This document shows positions 1 to 10,911 of a stretch of 64,000 nucleotides of DNA, in pieces. Where the stretch lies: positions 120,356 to 184,355 of the forward strand of contig JAJFKT010000026.1 in assembly GCA_021773075.1 (NCBI GenBank), read 5' to 3'. Under the pieces are notes generated by a model. The model searched no databases and was not told the origin of the DNA. It saw nothing but the letters and a program-made list of their open reading frames with translations. This DNA is from Woeseiaceae bacterium (GTDB lineage: Bacteria; Pseudomonadota; Gammaproteobacteria; Steroidobacterales; Woeseiaceae). Both the position numbers and the translations under genes were made by a program. Each line of letters starts with the position of its first letter. Positions within the stretch are counted from its first letter, which is position 1.

Positions 1-1842
1 GGGAGCGGCGACTCCACTTCCGCTGCTGCCGTTTTCAACGATAACGGCTACGGCAATTTTCGGGTCATCGAAGGGTGCAAACGATACGAAGAGAGCGTGA
101 TCTCGTTGCCGTTCCTGGATCTCCTCCTCGTCGTATTCGTCATCCTGAGCAATCGAAATGACCTGTGCGGTGCCACTCTTGCCGGCCATTTCATAGGGCG
201 CTCCAGTGCCAACCGCACGTGCTGTACCTCGCGGACCCTGCATTACGTCATGCATGGCCTCGAGCACGTTGTCCCAATAGAACTCGTTACCGAACGCGAC
301 GTTTCCCAGCCACTCGGGGTCGACCATGGTTCGTTCGCCGCTGAGCGGGTCCTCTATGGCAGCAACGAGGTGTGGGCGATAACGCTCGCCGCGCCTCGAT
401 AAGGTGCCGACAGCCGATGCCAGTTGCAATGGCGTTGCGAGCATGAATCCCTGGCCAATAGATGCAATTACAGTCTCACCGTGATACCAGCGCTGATTGT
501 CACGGTCACGGAAATTGTTGCGTTTCCATTCGCGTGATGGAACAAGCCCCGGACGTTCGCCGACCAAATCGACGCCTGTCGCCGAGCCAAGGCCAAAGCG
601 CGTCAGGTACTCATGCATATTGTCGATGCCAAGTTTGCCGCTGAGTTCATAAAAATAGACATCGCAGGATTGTGCAATTGCATCGTGCAGGTCGACAGGA
701 CCGTGGCCCTCCGGCTTCCAGTCACGATAGCGATGCTCATCGCCTTCAAGTTGAAAGTACCCAATGCAGACGCTTTTCCGGGTCAGATTAGTCGCGCCGG
801 TTTCAAGTGCTGCCAGTGACAACATCGGTTTGATCGTGGACCCTGGTGGATAGGCACCAACAACCGCACGATTGAACAGCGGCCGGTCGGGATTATTTTG
901 CAGGCCGCCGAACTCTGCAATACTCATACCGACAGCAAACAGGTTCGGATCGAAAGAGGGCGCACTGACCAGCGCAAGAATTTCGCCGGACGTCGGGTCG
1001 AGCGCGACGACTGCACCGCGACGGCCCTCGAGTGCGTTGGACGCGACTCGTTGCAAGTCCAGGTCGAGACTCAGGTATACGTTCGAGCCGGGATGTGCCG
1101 CTTCATCCATAGGTAGCGAATCCAGTAGCTCACTGGTATTGGCTGGCACCTGTCGGCCACGCGCGTTGGTGATCAGGTGTCGAAAGCCGGCATCGCCGTG
1201 CAGATTGTCTTCAAAGCTGTTTTCAATGCCGGTCTTACCGGTGTGCGACGTACCGGCGTAGCGGCCCGAATCGAGCCGCTGCATATCAGCGGTGTTTAGT
1301 GCGCCAACGTAGCCGACGGCATGTGCGAAAAGCTCGCCATGTGGGTAGTGGCGAACAAGACGCGGCTGAAAGTCGACGCCAGGGAATCGCGGTCGCTGAA
1401 TTGCGAAGTTGGCAATTTCCTCATCGCTAAGTCGAAATTTCAATGTGACGGGCTTGAACTGCTGACCGCTCCGACTGAGCTCTATGTAACGCGGAATGTC
1501 GTCGCGTTCGATCAGGTCAAGATTGGCGAGTCGGCTCAGCGTGTCGTCGATATCCTCAACTTGTTCGGGAATGAGTTCCAACTGGTAGGCCGGCAAATTT
1601 TCGGCAATCACGCGGCCCTTGCGATCGTATACCAGACCTCGAATCGGCGGCACGGCTTCGATACGAACACGATTGCCCTGCGATTTTTCGGCGAACAACT
1701 CGTGGTCGAATACCTGTAGCTGAACCAGCCGCGCAATCACCAGGCCGAGAAGAATAAAAGAAATTATCGACGCAAGTATGGCTCTGCCGATGAAGAGTCG
1801 TCGCTCCGAGTGGTGGTCTTTGATCGGCGAAAGCAGATTCAA
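1..1842 (-). CDS. mrdA: Penicillin-binding protein 2 (partial, C-terminus off the left edge)
   Basis: Inner-membrane DD-transpeptidase that cross-links sidewall peptidoglycan with RodA and MreBCD. 614 codons are present and no stop is reached. A TM anchor (about residues 19-40) is followed by the PBP dimerisation region (VYDRKGRVIAENLPAYQLE). Transpeptidase motifs are STIK (nucleophile Ser about 334), SCD (about 390) and KSGTAQ (about 553). The likely start is TTG at 1842, one base after the mreD stop and behind AGGCGG; no ATG or GTG lies between an upstream in-frame stop and that codon. Last visible gene of the mreBCD-mrdA operon. The family assignment is firm; the start codon is inferred. 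Confidence 0.95.
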   Translation of the reverse strand, partial: MNLLSPIKDHHSERRLFIGRAILASIISFILLGLVIARLVQLQVFDHELFAEKSQGNRVRIEAVPPIRGLVYDRKGRVIAENLPAYQLELIPEQVEDIDDTLSRLANLDLIERDDIPRYIELSRSGQQFKPVTLKFRLSDEEIANFAIQRPRFPGVDFQPRLVRHYPHGELFAHAVGYVGALNTADMQRLDSGRYAGTSHTGKTGIENSFEDNLHGDAGFRHLITNARGRQVPANTSELLDSLPMDEAAHPGSNVYLSLDLDLQRVASNALEGRRGAVVALDPTSGEILALVSAPSFDPNLFAVGMSIAEFGGLQNNPDRPLFNRAVVGAYPPGSTIKPMLSLAALETGATNLTRKSVCIGYFQLEGDEHRYRDWKPEGHGPVDLHDAIAQSCDVYFYELSGKLGIDNMHEYLTRFGLGSATGVDLVGERPGLVPSREWKRNNFRDRDNQRWYHGETVIASIGQGFMLATPLQLASAVGTLSRRGERYRPHLVAAIEDPLSGERTMVDPEWLGNVAFGNEFYWDNVLEAMHDVMQGPRGTARAVGTGAPYEMAGKSGTAQVISIAQDDEYDEEEIQERQRDHALFVSFAPFDDPKIAVAVIVENGSSGSGVAAP

Positions 1843-1843
1843 A

Positions 1844-2335
1844 TCAACCGCCTGAGCGCGTTCTATACCGCATGCTGGACAGGGCTGTCATGACGACCGG
1901 CCATAACAGGGTGCTGGAGACAACCGGACCCCAGTACGCGATTGTCGGGGCGCTGACGCCAGCCACGCCATTGATCCAAAACAGGAGAAACTGGTAGGTG
2001 GCCAATATTGGAAATACCGTTGCCGTGAGTTGCGGGATGGGGAATACGCGCATCAACAGGTGAAACCGCACCGTAATGAACGCGACGCAACACAAGGCCA
2101 GTGCGTGTTGGCCCAGCAGCGTTACCTGTGAAACGTCGAGAATAATTCCGACGACCCAGGCAGTGCCAACGCTCCATGTGCGCGGCAGCTGCATCGCCCA
2201 AAAAATCACCAGCATTGCCATCCAGTCGGGGCGAAACGGGTCGACCGCCTCCGGGAGCGGCATGATGGTAAGCATCAGACCGAACAGGAATGACACAGCA
2301 ACCGGCAAGCGCCTTGAGGCACGATCTCTATTCAC
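1844..2335 (-). CDS. mreD: Rod shape-determining protein MreD
   Basis: Polytopic inner-membrane component of the elongasome. 163 aa, normal length for MreD, with about five hydrophobic segments and the family-typical charged loop RPDWMAMLVIFW after the first pair of helices. The start overlaps the end of mreC by 8 bp and its stop lies one base before the mrdA start, so the three are translationally coupled. Identity rests on hydropathy, the short conserved motif and position in mreBCD. Confidence 0.93.
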   Translation of the reverse strand: MNRDRASRRLPVAVSFLFGLMLTIMPLPEAVDPFRPDWMAMLVIFWAMQLPRTWSVGTAWVVGIILDVSQVTLLGQHALALCCVAFITVRFHLLMRVFPIPQLTATVFPILATYQFLLFWINGVAGVSAPTIAYWGPVVSSTLLWPVVMTALSSMRYRTRSGG

Positions 2336-3194
2336 CAGAACGCGCCCGTGGCTCAGTTGCCGCCGAGTAAATCAGCAACACCTCCCGAACCTGCCCAAGA
2401 GAGGCAGCCGGTGTTGCAGTGACATCTGCATAGGGCTCGTGTGGCAGGCGAGTCACCGTTTCGACAATCGCCACGGGGTATCCCGCGGGGAAAGTACCGC
2501 CGAGGCCTGAGGTAACGAGAAGATCGCCGACGCGTATGTCTGCATTGTTGACCACGAAAGGCAATTCGAGTCGGTCTATTCCGCCGGTGCCCACGACGAT
2601 TGTGCGAAGCCCGTTGCGATTGACCTCAACCGGCAATGCATGATCGGTATCGCTGATCAGCATCGCTTGCGACGTCAATAGACCGGCTTCGATAACCTGA
2701 CCAACAACGCCATCCGCGCCAACGAGCGCCTGGCCGTTAAAAACACCATCCTGTGTGCCAACATCGATCACGAGGCTGTGGTTGTAAGGATTCGCGTCAA
2801 CAGACATGATCTCGGCAACACGTGTTCGGTCCCGAACCTTTGCACGAGCGTCAAGCATCGCACGCAGCCGGGCGTTCTCTGCCTCCAGCGAATTCAGCTT
2901 TTGCAGTCTCGCATTGGTCAGCAAACGCTCTGCATTTAAGCGCCCGAGCTCCAGCTCGAGGTGGTTGCGTGCGGTGGTTGAGTCGCTCAGCCAGCTCCAA
3001 AAACGCGATGGCGCATCGACGATAACGCGGACCGGATAAACGGCGGCTCCGATGCTTTTGCGAACTGTGCCGAGGTGATTGTCGCGATTATCGAAATACA
3101 TCATCAGAATGCTGATGAAAATAAGGCCTAAGACGCGAAGACCCAGTGCCGGGATTCGACCTGGGTTACTGTTATTTTCGCGGGAAGCGACCAT
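2328..3194 (-). CDS. mreC: Rod shape-determining protein MreC
   Basis: Periplasmic scaffold that links MreB/MreD to the PBP2-RodA synthase. 288 aa: a short basic N-terminus, one TM helix (about 16-35), a coiled coil (about 68-108, rich in Leu, Glu and Arg), then the paired beta-barrel domain with motifs VDANPYNHSLVIDVGTQDGV and VTSGLGGTFPAGYPV typical of MreC. It starts 24 bp after mreB and overlaps mreD. The C-terminus stops soon after the second barrel, without the long proline-rich tail found in some homologues. Confidence 0.96.
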   Translation of the reverse strand: MVASRENNSNPGRIPALGLRVLGLIFISILMMYFDNRDNHLGTVRKSIGAAVYPVRVIVDAPSRFWSWLSDSTTARNHLELELGRLNAERLLTNARLQKLNSLEAENARLRAMLDARAKVRDRTRVAEIMSVDANPYNHSLVIDVGTQDGVFNGQALVGADGVVGQVIEAGLLTSQAMLISDTDHALPVEVNRNGLRTIVVGTGGIDRLELPFVVNNADIRVGDLLVTSGLGGTFPAGYPVAIVETVTRLPHEPYADVTATPAASLGQVREVLLIYSAATEPRARSGE

Positions 3195-3218
3195 CAGGCG
3201 TTGTCAGACTGCTTGCCA

Positions 3219-4337
<1,119 letters not shown>

Positions 4338-4421
4338 TTATTGCGTCCCCGCCGATATTGCGTCGCGACAGCGCCGCCAAAGCGGTGAATTTGCCATCCA
4401 CAAGAACCCCGGAAAAATCCC

Positions 4422-4709
4422 GTGTCACTCGACAAAGATCAGGTCCAACATATCGCGCTGCTGGCGAGGCTGAAACTCAACGACGATGAGTACGCCGAAA
4501 GCGTCGAAAAACTGTCGAAAATCGTGGATTTTGTCGATCAGCTGTCTACAGCGGACACCGACGGCGTCGTGCCGATGGCTCACCCGCTGGATACAGCGCA
4601 AAGACTGCGCCCGGATGCGGTCATTGAGACCGACGAGCGCGATCGCTACCAGGAAAACGCTCCTGAGGTCGCTAATGGCCTGTATCTCGTGCCGAAAGTG
4701 ATCGAATGA
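4422..4709 (+). CDS. gatC: Glutamyl/aspartyl-tRNA amidotransferase subunit C
   Basis: Small subunit of GatCAB, which converts Glu-tRNA(Gln) and/or Asp-tRNA(Asn) to the amidated forms; GatC wraps around and stabilises GatA. 95 aa with family motifs [14 protein letters not shown] and [11 protein letters not shown] and the central proline-containing segment VPMAHPLD. Start is GTG. Its stop overlaps the gatA start (ATGATG). Promoter lies in the mreB-gatC gap. Confidence 0.96.
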   Translation: MSLDKDQVQHIALLARLKLNDDEYAESVEKLSKIVDFVDQLSTADTDGVVPMAHPLDTAQRLRPDAVIETDERDRYQENAPEVANGLYLVPKVIE

Positions 4710-6169
4710 TGGCGTTGCATACGCAGACACTGGCCGAGTTGGCTAGCGGGCTCGCCAAGGGCGATTTTTCTTCCGTTGAAATTACGCAGGCCTTGCTCGA
4801 CCGAATCGCTCTGCACAACGACAAGCTCAACGCCTTTATCACGTTGACGTCGGATGCAGCGCTGGCTGCCGCAGCCCAAGCTGACGCAGCGCGAGCATCA
4901 GGTTCCGGCGGTGTTCTGAACGGCTTGCCGATTATTCACAAAGATATTTTTTGTACTCGGGGCGTTAAGACCACATGTGGCTCGAAGATGCTTGATAATT
5001 TCATCTCGCCCTACGACGCGACGGTCGTCGAAAAGCTGCAGGAAGCGGGTGCTGTTGTGCTCGGAAAGGCGAACATGGACGAGTTCGCAATGGGTTCGTC
5101 GAACGAAACCAGTTACTTTGGTCCGGTTCATAATCCCTGGGACCTTCAGTGTTCGCCCGGCGGATCATCCGGTGGCTCATCGGCATCGGTTGCCGCGCGC
5201 TTTGCGCCGGCAGCGACCGGCACGGATACCGGCGGCTCGATTCGGCAGCCAGCCGCATTAACCGGTACCGTCGGAATTAAACCTACCTACGGTCGCGTAT
5301 CGCGCTACGGCATGATCGCGTTTGCATCCAGCCTGGACCAGGCTGGTGTTATCACACGTAGTGCTGAAGATGCTGCAATGATGCTGGGTGTCATGGCTGG
5401 TTTCGATACTCGTGATTCGACATCGATCGACGAGCCCGTACCGGACTATGTCGCTGCGCTAGGCGAGTCTGTCAAAGGACTGCGGATCGGTATCGTCAGG
5501 CAGCACTTCGACGCTGGTCTGGATGCTGAAACAGGTGCACGGGTCAAAGAGTCGATCGCGCTGCTCGAGTCGATGGGCGCAACATGCGTTGAAGTGGACC
5601 TGCCGAATATTGATATGTCTGTGCCAACCTACTATGTCGTTGCACCGGCTGAGTGTTCATCCAATATGTCGCGATTCGACGGCGTTCGGTTTGGCTACCG
5701 GGCGAAAGACCCAGCGGATCTTCTTGATCTGTACACGCGTAGCCGTGGCGAAGGCTTCGGCGACGAAGTGAAACGCCGCATCATGACCGGCACCTATGTT
5801 TTGTCCGCGGGCTACTACGATGCCTATTACCTGAAGGCGCAACAGGTTCGACAGCTAATTGCTGATGATTTCAAAAATGCATTTGCGGATGTTGATGTCA
5901 TCGCTGGCCCAACAGCACCATCACCTGCTTTCAAATTGGGCGATAAGGCGGATGATCCGATCGCGATGTATCTCAATGACATCTACACGATTGGTGCGAA
6001 CCTGGCCGGCCTCCCGGCTATATCGGTACCGTGCGGCTTTGTCGATAATCTGCCCGTTGGATTGCATCTGGTCGGCCCGCATTTTGCTGAAGGCACGTTG
6101 CTTCGTACCGCACATCAGTACCAACAGCAAAGCGACTTCCACACAGCCTGCCCGGAGGACTTCAAATGA
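4706..6169 (+). CDS. gatA: Glutamyl/aspartyl-tRNA amidotransferase subunit A
   Basis: Amidase-signature glutaminase that releases ammonia for GatB. 487 aa, full length. The Ser-cisSer-Lys triad falls at K79 (HKDIF), S154 (PGGSSGGSS) and S178 ([13 protein letters not shown]), the same numbering as characterised GatA proteins. Overlaps gatC at the start and gatB at the end (ATGA), giving a tight gatCAB operon. Confidence 0.98.
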   Translation: MMALHTQTLAELASGLAKGDFSSVEITQALLDRIALHNDKLNAFITLTSDAALAAAAQADAARASGSGGVLNGLPIIHKDIFCTRGVKTTCGSKMLDNFISPYDATVVEKLQEAGAVVLGKANMDEFAMGSSNETSYFGPVHNPWDLQCSPGGSSGGSSASVAARFAPAATGTDTGGSIRQPAALTGTVGIKPTYGRVSRYGMIAFASSLDQAGVITRSAEDAAMMLGVMAGFDTRDSTSIDEPVPDYVAALGESVKGLRIGIVRQHFDAGLDAETGARVKESIALLESMGATCVEVDLPNIDMSVPTYYVVAPAECSSNMSRFDGVRFGYRAKDPADLLDLYTRSRGEGFGDEVKRRIMTGTYVLSAGYYDAYYLKAQQVRQLIADDFKNAFADVDVIAGPTAPSPAFKLGDKADDPIAMYLNDIYTIGANLAGLPAISVPCGFVDNLPVGLHLVGPHFAEGTLLRTAHQYQQQSDFHTACPEDFK

Positions 6170-7608
6170 GTCGTTCCGGTTGGGAGGTTGTCATTGGGTT
6201 GGAAGTTCACACCCAACTGGCGACAAAAAGCAAAATTTTCTCAGGTGCATCAACAGCTTATGGCGCGGAACCGAACACACAAGCGTGCCTCGTTTCTTTG
6301 GGTTATCCGGGTGTGTTGCCGGTCCTGAATGAAGAAGTCGTGCGCATGGCAGCACTTTTCGGGCTTGCCGTGAATGCGACAGTAGCACCGCGTTCGGTAT
6401 TTGCCCGCAAGAATTATTTCTATCCGGATCTACCTAAGGGCTACCAGATCAGCCAGTTCGAGCTGCCTATTGTTGAGCACGGCGAGATGGTCATTACGGA
6501 TGCTGAGGGCAGGGATAAGCGCATCGGAATCACTCGCGCACATCTCGAGGAAGATGCAGGCAAGTCCATCCACGAAGGTCTGGATGCATCTTCAGGAATT
6601 GACCTGAACCGTGCTGGAACGCCGTTGCTGGAGATTGTTTCGGAGCCGGATCTGCGATCCGCAAAAGAGGCCGTTGCATACCTTCGCAAGATTCACAGCA
6701 TTGTTCGTTACCTCGAAATTTCCGATGGCAACATGCAGGAAGGTTCGTTTCGCTGTGACGCGAATGTATCCGTACGGCCGATGGGCCAGGAAGAACTTGG
6801 TACGCGCGCAGAGATAAAGAACCTGAACTCATTTCGTTATATTGAGAAGGCCATCAATTTTGAGGTCGAACGACAGATTGACCTGATCGAGGACGGCGGT
6901 ACGGTTGTTCAGGAAACGCGCCTTTATGATTCGGACAAAGACGAAACCCGTTCGATGCGCTCAAAAGAAGAGGCCAACGATTACCGCTATTTCCCCGACC
7001 CGGATTTGTTGCCCGTAGAGATCGGCGAGGACTACATCGAAGCAGTTCGAAGCACGATGCCGGAGTTGCCGGCCGCGAAGCAGCAACGCTTCGTCGATGA
7101 GTATGAGTTGAAGAACGACGACGCCGATATTTTGACGGCCAGTCGTGCCCTGGCCGATTACTTTGAGTCTGTGGTTGCGGCGGCTGACGCGACAGCGCAG
7201 GTGGCTGCCAACTGGGTAATCGGCGATCTTTCCGGCGCTTTGAATCGCGATGGCCTTGATATTAGCGATAGCAAAATTACGGCTGGCGAGCTCGCCGGGC
7301 TTGTAAACCGCATCGCTGACGACACGATCTCCGGAAAAATCGCCAAGCAGGTCTTTGAGGCGATGTGGAGTGGTGAAGGGTCTGCTGATGAAGTGATTGA
7401 AGCAAAAGGGCTCAAGCAAATTACAGATAGTTCTGCGATTGAAGCTGTGGTCGATAAGGTCATTGCTGATAATCCCGGGCAGGTTGCTGAATACAAGGCC
7501 GGCAAGGACAAGCTCATTGGTTTCTTCGTCGGCAAGGTCATGCAAGAAACCAAAGGTCAGGCGAACCCGGGGCAGGTCAACCAGATCCTGAAAGACAAGC
7601 TTAGCTAA
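6166..7608 (+). CDS. gatB: Glutamyl/aspartyl-tRNA amidotransferase subunit B
   Basis: Kinase/amidotransferase subunit that activates the tRNA-bound Glu or Asp and recognises tRNA. 480 aa. N-terminal cradle motifs [15 protein letters not shown] and [18 protein letters not shown] are present, with the C-terminal helical tail and YqeY-like domain ([20 protein letters not shown], ending in an [13 protein letters not shown] segment). ATGA overlap with gatA; hslO starts 2 bp after its stop, so hslO is probably co-transcribed. Confidence 0.98.
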   Translation: MSRSGWEVVIGLEVHTQLATKSKIFSGASTAYGAEPNTQACLVSLGYPGVLPVLNEEVVRMAALFGLAVNATVAPRSVFARKNYFYPDLPKGYQISQFELPIVEHGEMVITDAEGRDKRIGITRAHLEEDAGKSIHEGLDASSGIDLNRAGTPLLEIVSEPDLRSAKEAVAYLRKIHSIVRYLEISDGNMQEGSFRCDANVSVRPMGQEELGTRAEIKNLNSFRYIEKAINFEVERQIDLIEDGGTVVQETRLYDSDKDETRSMRSKEEANDYRYFPDPDLLPVEIGEDYIEAVRSTMPELPAAKQQRFVDEYELKNDDADILTASRALADYFESVVAAADATAQVAANWVIGDLSGALNRDGLDISDSKITAGELAGLVNRIADDTISGKIAKQVFEAMWSGEGSADEVIEAKGLKQITDSSAIEAVVDKVIADNPGQVAEYKAGKDKLIGFFVGKVMQETKGQANPGQVNQILKDKLS

Positions 7609-7610
7609 CA

Positions 7611-8471
7611 ATGTCGGCCGACAGCGTCATACCGTTTGCGTTCGAATCGCTGCCTGTGCGCGGCGCACTGATTCACATGTCGCGCTCATGGCGACGGATG
7701 CAGCGGGATCATGACTACGACGCGCTGCTAACCGAGACGCTGGGCCACTCTGCTGCAGCGACTGCATTAATCGCACAAAGCCTGAAATTCGACGGCGTAA
7801 TTACCCTGCAAATTCAGGGCAGCGGGTCGCTGAAGATGCTGGTAATGCAATGCACGAACGATATGCAACTGCGTGGCATGGCGACGATGGGCGAAGGTAC
7901 TTCTGCAAGTGATTTTGTTGAACTGACCGCCGCCGCGCATTGTGCAATTACAGTCGACAACGGAGATCGGCCTTATCAGGGCATTGTCGAAATCGACGGC
8001 GAATCTCTGTCGACGAGCCTTGAGCATTACTTCGAGCGCTCCGTTCAGGTTCCGAGCCACGTTGCCCTGGTCGCAAATGAAGACGTCGCGGGCGGAATGC
8101 TGCTGCAACAGGTTCCGGGGCAGAATATCGATGAAGATGACTGGACCCGCCTGCATTTTTTGGCGAAAACGCTAGTTTCGAAAGACTTCGAAGGCGAAGC
8201 CGGTATCGAACTTATCCGCAAACTATTCTCGGAGGATGACGTGAGAGTGCATAAGGCTCGCGCTGTCGATTTTCGCTGCCGCTGTTCAGACCGCAAGGTT
8301 GAAGAAGTGTTGAAGATGCTCGGCGAAAAGGAGTCCCGCGCAGCACTCGACGAGCGGGGCGAGATCGAGGTCATCTGCGAATATTGCGGCGAGAAACGCA
8401 GCTTTGATTCTGTTGACGTCAGTCGACTGTTTGCGGCTAATTCTGTTCCGGGATCGGACTCGGTTCAGTAG
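7611..8471 (+). CDS. hslO: Redox-regulated chaperone Hsp33
   Basis: Cytosolic holdase chaperone activated by oxidative unfolding. 286 aa. The C-terminal redox switch is intact: CRC (CxC) about residue 223, and CEYC (CxxC) about 32 residues later, which bind Zn in the reduced form. The N-terminal core contains GSGSLKMLVMQCTND. Follows gatB by 2 bp. The stop is TAG, showing that amber is an ordinary terminator in this genome. Confidence 0.96.
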   Translation: MSADSVIPFAFESLPVRGALIHMSRSWRRMQRDHDYDALLTETLGHSAAATALIAQSLKFDGVITLQIQGSGSLKMLVMQCTNDMQLRGMATMGEGTSASDFVELTAAAHCAITVDNGDRPYQGIVEIDGESLSTSLEHYFERSVQVPSHVALVANEDVAGGMLLQQVPGQNIDEDDWTRLHFLAKTLVSKDFEGEAGIELIRKLFSEDDVRVHKARAVDFRCRCSDRKVEEVLKMLGEKESRAALDERGEIEVICEYCGEKRSFDSVDVSRLFAANSVPGSDSVQ

Positions 8472-8524
8472 TCGGGCTCCGACCCGGAATCTCTGCATGC
8501 AGACTTTGGCAGTCGTGGACAAAA

Positions 8525-8594
8525 TGTCAGGAGAACTTGACAGTGTTGGAGTAGAATAGTAAGGTCTACCTGACATTAAGTCAGGAATACCTGA
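8525..8594 (+). promoter_or_regulatory. Promoter with overlapping TCAGG/CCTGA palindromes upstream of the hydrolase gene
   Basis: TTGACA (8537-8542), 17-bp spacer, TAAGGT (8560-8565) form a plausible sigma-70 promoter. It carries three inverted repeats: TGTCA-N8-TGACA (8525-8542) across the -35, CCTGAC-N5-GTCAGG (8569-8585) at the expected +1, and TCAGG-N4-CCTGA (8581-8594) overlapping it. The likely ligand is the XRE protein encoded as third gene of the operon; this is inference. A GGAG ribosome-binding site follows. Confidence 0.6.
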
Positions 8595-8606
8595 TAAGGA
8601 GTTTCC

Positions 8607-9533
8607 ATGTACTGCAAGTCTTTCAAATTACATAAGTTGTCATTCTGGCTCACGATCGCGGTCGCCATCGTTACTGCGAATCTACCCGCAGGCGAGGCCG
8701 AGGGTGCGACCGAATCACGGTTCCTGGTCGAACATCGTGGCGTCAGTGACGGCCGACCGGTCGTTTTCATCCCTGGTGTCGCCTCTGCGGGTGCTGTCTG
8801 GGATTCGGCTGCGGCAGGCATCGTCGGCGAACACGATGTTCATATCGTCACGCTTGCCGGTTTCGCCGGCGTACCGTCGGTCGAGCCGATCCGCTCTTAT
8901 TTCCGCCGAGCCGTCGGCGCGCTGGAGGCCTATCTCGATGAAGAGGGACTGCAGGACGTAGTCCTGGTAGGTCATTCGATGGGCGCGCAAATTTCGCTGC
9001 AATTGGCGGCCGCGCGACCTGACGCCGTCGCGCAGGTTCTCGTCGTCGATAGTGCGCCATTCTTCGCGGCCCTGTTTAATCCGGTTGTCACGCCCGAGGC
9101 CGCTGCGCAGTACGGAACGGAGTTAGGTCTGCGGCTGGCAGCCACGTCGCGGGAACAATTTCTCGCTTTTGCGCGTCAAGGCATCGCTGTTCAATCAAAC
9201 ACCGAGTTCGGTCAGGAGCAAGTGATTGCTTATATGGGAGCGTCGGATCAGGCCGCGGTCGCCCAGGCGATCGGCGATGTTGCGGGTGCCGATTTCCGCC
9301 CAGTCTTGACGAAGGTGAGCGCGCCGGTAACAGTGCTGGCGGCCTGGAGCGAGGACGCACCCTATTCGAGTGACCAACTGCGCGAAATTTATGAAGGTCA
9401 ATATGCCGAATTGGATGATGTCGACGTCCGGGTCATCGCCAACTCACGCCACTTCATCATGTTGGATCAACCGGATGCATTCGCCGAGGAGCTCGACGAA
9501 GTCCTGACCGGTGATCGCGGGGGGAGGGACTGA
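8607..9533 (+). CDS. Exported alpha/beta hydrolase
   Basis: 308 aa. N-terminal hydrophobic segment (about 11-28) looks like a signal peptide. The alpha/beta-hydrolase fold is shown by PGVASAGAVWD (oxyanion region), nucleophile elbow GHSMGAQ (Ser124) and the late catalytic His in NSRHFIMLDQP. Substrate unknown; it could be an esterase, lipase or lactonase. Stop and next start overlap (TGATG), so it forms one transcription unit with the membrane protein and XRE regulator. Confidence 0.85.
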   Translation: MYCKSFKLHKLSFWLTIAVAIVTANLPAGEAEGATESRFLVEHRGVSDGRPVVFIPGVASAGAVWDSAAAGIVGEHDVHIVTLAGFAGVPSVEPIRSYFRRAVGALEAYLDEEGLQDVVLVGHSMGAQISLQLAAARPDAVAQVLVVDSAPFFAALFNPVVTPEAAAQYGTELGLRLAATSREQFLAFARQGIAVQSNTEFGQEQVIAYMGASDQAAVAQAIGDVAGADFRPVLTKVSAPVTVLAAWSEDAPYSSDQLREIYEGQYAELDDVDVRVIANSRHFIMLDQPDAFAEELDEVLTGDRGGRD

Positions 9534-9919
9534 TGCGTGGTGCAAACAAACGTTATCTCGTGCATTTTGGCGGGGCGATGATCGCTTATGCCGGGGTTTT
9601 GTTCGCCTCGGTGTGGGTCATCGAGACGATGGAGATTTCGGGATGGCTAGCTGGTGCGCTGTCGCTGAGCCCGATGCTGCCCGCCTTGTATGCTTTGCAT
9701 GCCTGCGTTGCGAGATTCCGCGTCATGGACGAGTTCCAGCGTAGGACTGTTTCGGAGGCAATCTTGTGGGGCGCGGGTATCGTCGGTTTTGTCAGTTTTG
9801 GTTACGGCTTTTTGGAGGGCTCGGTCAACGCGCCGAATATCTCGATGATCTGGGTACTGCCAGCATTGATTGGGTGCTACGGCGTAGCCTCCCACATCGT
9901 GCCGTTGAGGTTCAAATGA
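9533..9919 (+). CDS. Small four-helix membrane protein, unknown function
   Basis: 128 aa with four clear hydrophobic segments (about 10-31, 37-57, 75-97, 102-122) and a charged loop ARFRVMDEFQRR after the second. I do not recognise a named family, although small integral-membrane proteins in operon with a short XRE regulator are common. Overlaps its neighbours on both sides by 1-4 bp, suggesting coupled translation. It could be an immunity or sensory partner of the hydrolase or regulator; no catalytic motif is visible. Confidence 0.75.
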   Translation: MRGANKRYLVHFGGAMIAYAGVLFASVWVIETMEISGWLAGALSLSPMLPALYALHACVARFRVMDEFQRRTVSEAILWGAGIVGFVSFGYGFLEGSVNAPNISMIWVLPALIGCYGVASHIVPLRFK

Positions 9920-10122
9920 AGAACCGGCTTCGCGTGCTCCGCGCCGAACGTCGTTGGAGCCAAGCTGATCTCGGCCAAAATGTTGGTGTCTCCCGGCAGG
10001 CGATCAACGCCGTTGAGAACGGCAAGCACGTTCCATCTTTGCCGTTGGCTTTCAAGCTTGCAGAGGCGTTTGACTTGAGGGTCGACGATGTATTTGATCC
10101 CCGCGATGATTCGGAAGAATGA
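9916..10122 (+). CDS. Short XRE-family transcriptional regulator
   Basis: 68 aa, essentially a single helix-turn-helix: RLRVLRAERRWSQADLGQNV then VSRQAINAVENGKHVPSLPLA, as in the short YozG/Cro-like regulators paired with membrane proteins. Start chosen at 9916 (ATGA overlap with the previous stop) because it gives the canonical N-terminus; the open frame upstream encodes nothing family-like. Candidate regulator of the palindromic promoter at 8525-8594. Confidence 0.9.
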   Translation: MKNRLRVLRAERRWSQADLGQNVGVSRQAINAVENGKHVPSLPLAFKLAEAFDLRVDDVFDPRDDSEE

Positions 10123-10193
10123 TCAGACCGACCTACGTATTGAACCTTCCGCAAGTGTAATGCAGCCGTCGCGACAATCTATTACGCGCTGTT

Positions 10194-10538
10194 TCATAGC
10201 GACTTCTTCCGTGCCTGAAGTGCTGCATCTCTGGCTTTTCTGACCCAGGCCCCGAGCATTTCCGCGTCCTCTAATACTTGCTCCGGAACTTCGTAGTACG
10301 GCATACCAGCACCTTTTTTGCCAGGGAACTGCGGCATTCTCTCAGACTCAAAATCACCAATATTGTCGGCACCAACTCGTAAATAGAATCGATTCGACGA
10401 GCTGACGATAGCGCAGAAGATTTCGTCGATATAGATGCCGAATCCTCCGAACATCTTCTTGAATCTGGGTGTTCCGGATTTCTCCAGCTGATCGGAAACG
10501 AACACTACGAATTCAGGCAGTTCAGTCACTGACAGCAT
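10194..10538 (-). CDS. TfoX N-terminal domain protein
   Basis: 114 aa. The whole protein is a TfoX-N domain: KKMFGGFGIYIDEIFCAIV, then FYLRVGADN and the C-terminal helix. It lacks the TfoX C-terminal (HhH) domain of the competence regulator Sxy/TfoX, so a competence role cannot be assumed. Stand-alone minus-strand gene between the XRE cluster and the winged-helix gene. Confidence 0.85.
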   Translation of the reverse strand: MLSVTELPEFVVFVSDQLEKSGTPRFKKMFGGFGIYIDEIFCAIVSSSNRFYLRVGADNIGDFESERMPQFPGKKGAGMPYYEVPEQVLEDAEMLGAWVRKARDAALQARKKSL

Positions 10539-10608
10539 CTACGCAGTGATTATCAGACAGATATGGCATCGTTATTTTGAACCCCTGTTTAAGGCGCGAC
10601 AATGCGCG

Positions 10609-10911
10609 TCACGATTCGTTATCGACTATACCCGCAAGACGCTTCAACTCTCCAACATGACTGGCGAATGCCCTGCGACCCAATTTTGTCAATGTGGCCC
10701 ACATACGCTGCCGTCCGTCGATGGCACCTTTCCGAAATTTCACGTAACCCGCATCTTCAAGTTGTTTTAGGTGCTTGGAGAGTACCGAGTCGCTTACATT
10801 CAATTCATCGCGTAATACCTGAAACTCGGCCTCTTGTACTGGACTTAAAAACGCGCAGATTCTCAGCCGGTTCGGTGCATGGATAACCGTGTCGAATTGT
10901 GGCCTTGCCAT
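10609..10911 (-). CDS. Winged-helix transcriptional regulator (stand-alone HTH)
   Basis: 100 aa. Winged helix with N-terminal MARPQFDTVIHAPNRLRI, a recognition helix in SDSVLSKHLKQLEDAGYV and a basic wing FRKGAIDGRQRMWATLT. This matches the small ArsR/MarR-like HTH proteins that recognise simple palindromes. Start ATG at 10911 overlaps the stop of the upstream membrane gene. The CTTTCC-N5-GGAAAG repeats at 11381-11456, in front of its operon partner, are the natural operator candidates (autorepression). Confidence 0.88.
   Translation of the reverse strand: MARPQFDTVIHAPNRLRICAFLSPVQEAEFQVLRDELNVSDSVLSKHLKQLEDAGYVKFRKGAIDGRQRMWATLTKLGRRAFASHVGELKRLAGIVDNES

Noticed and set aside
97..1719. Several plus-strand open frames of 60-130 codons at the left edge
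   Set aside because: All lie antisense to mrdA, which has full family motifs on the minus strand.
10194..10538. Competence regulator TfoX/Sxy
   Set aside because: Only the N-terminal TfoX domain is present and no competence genes are nearby; annotated by domain only.
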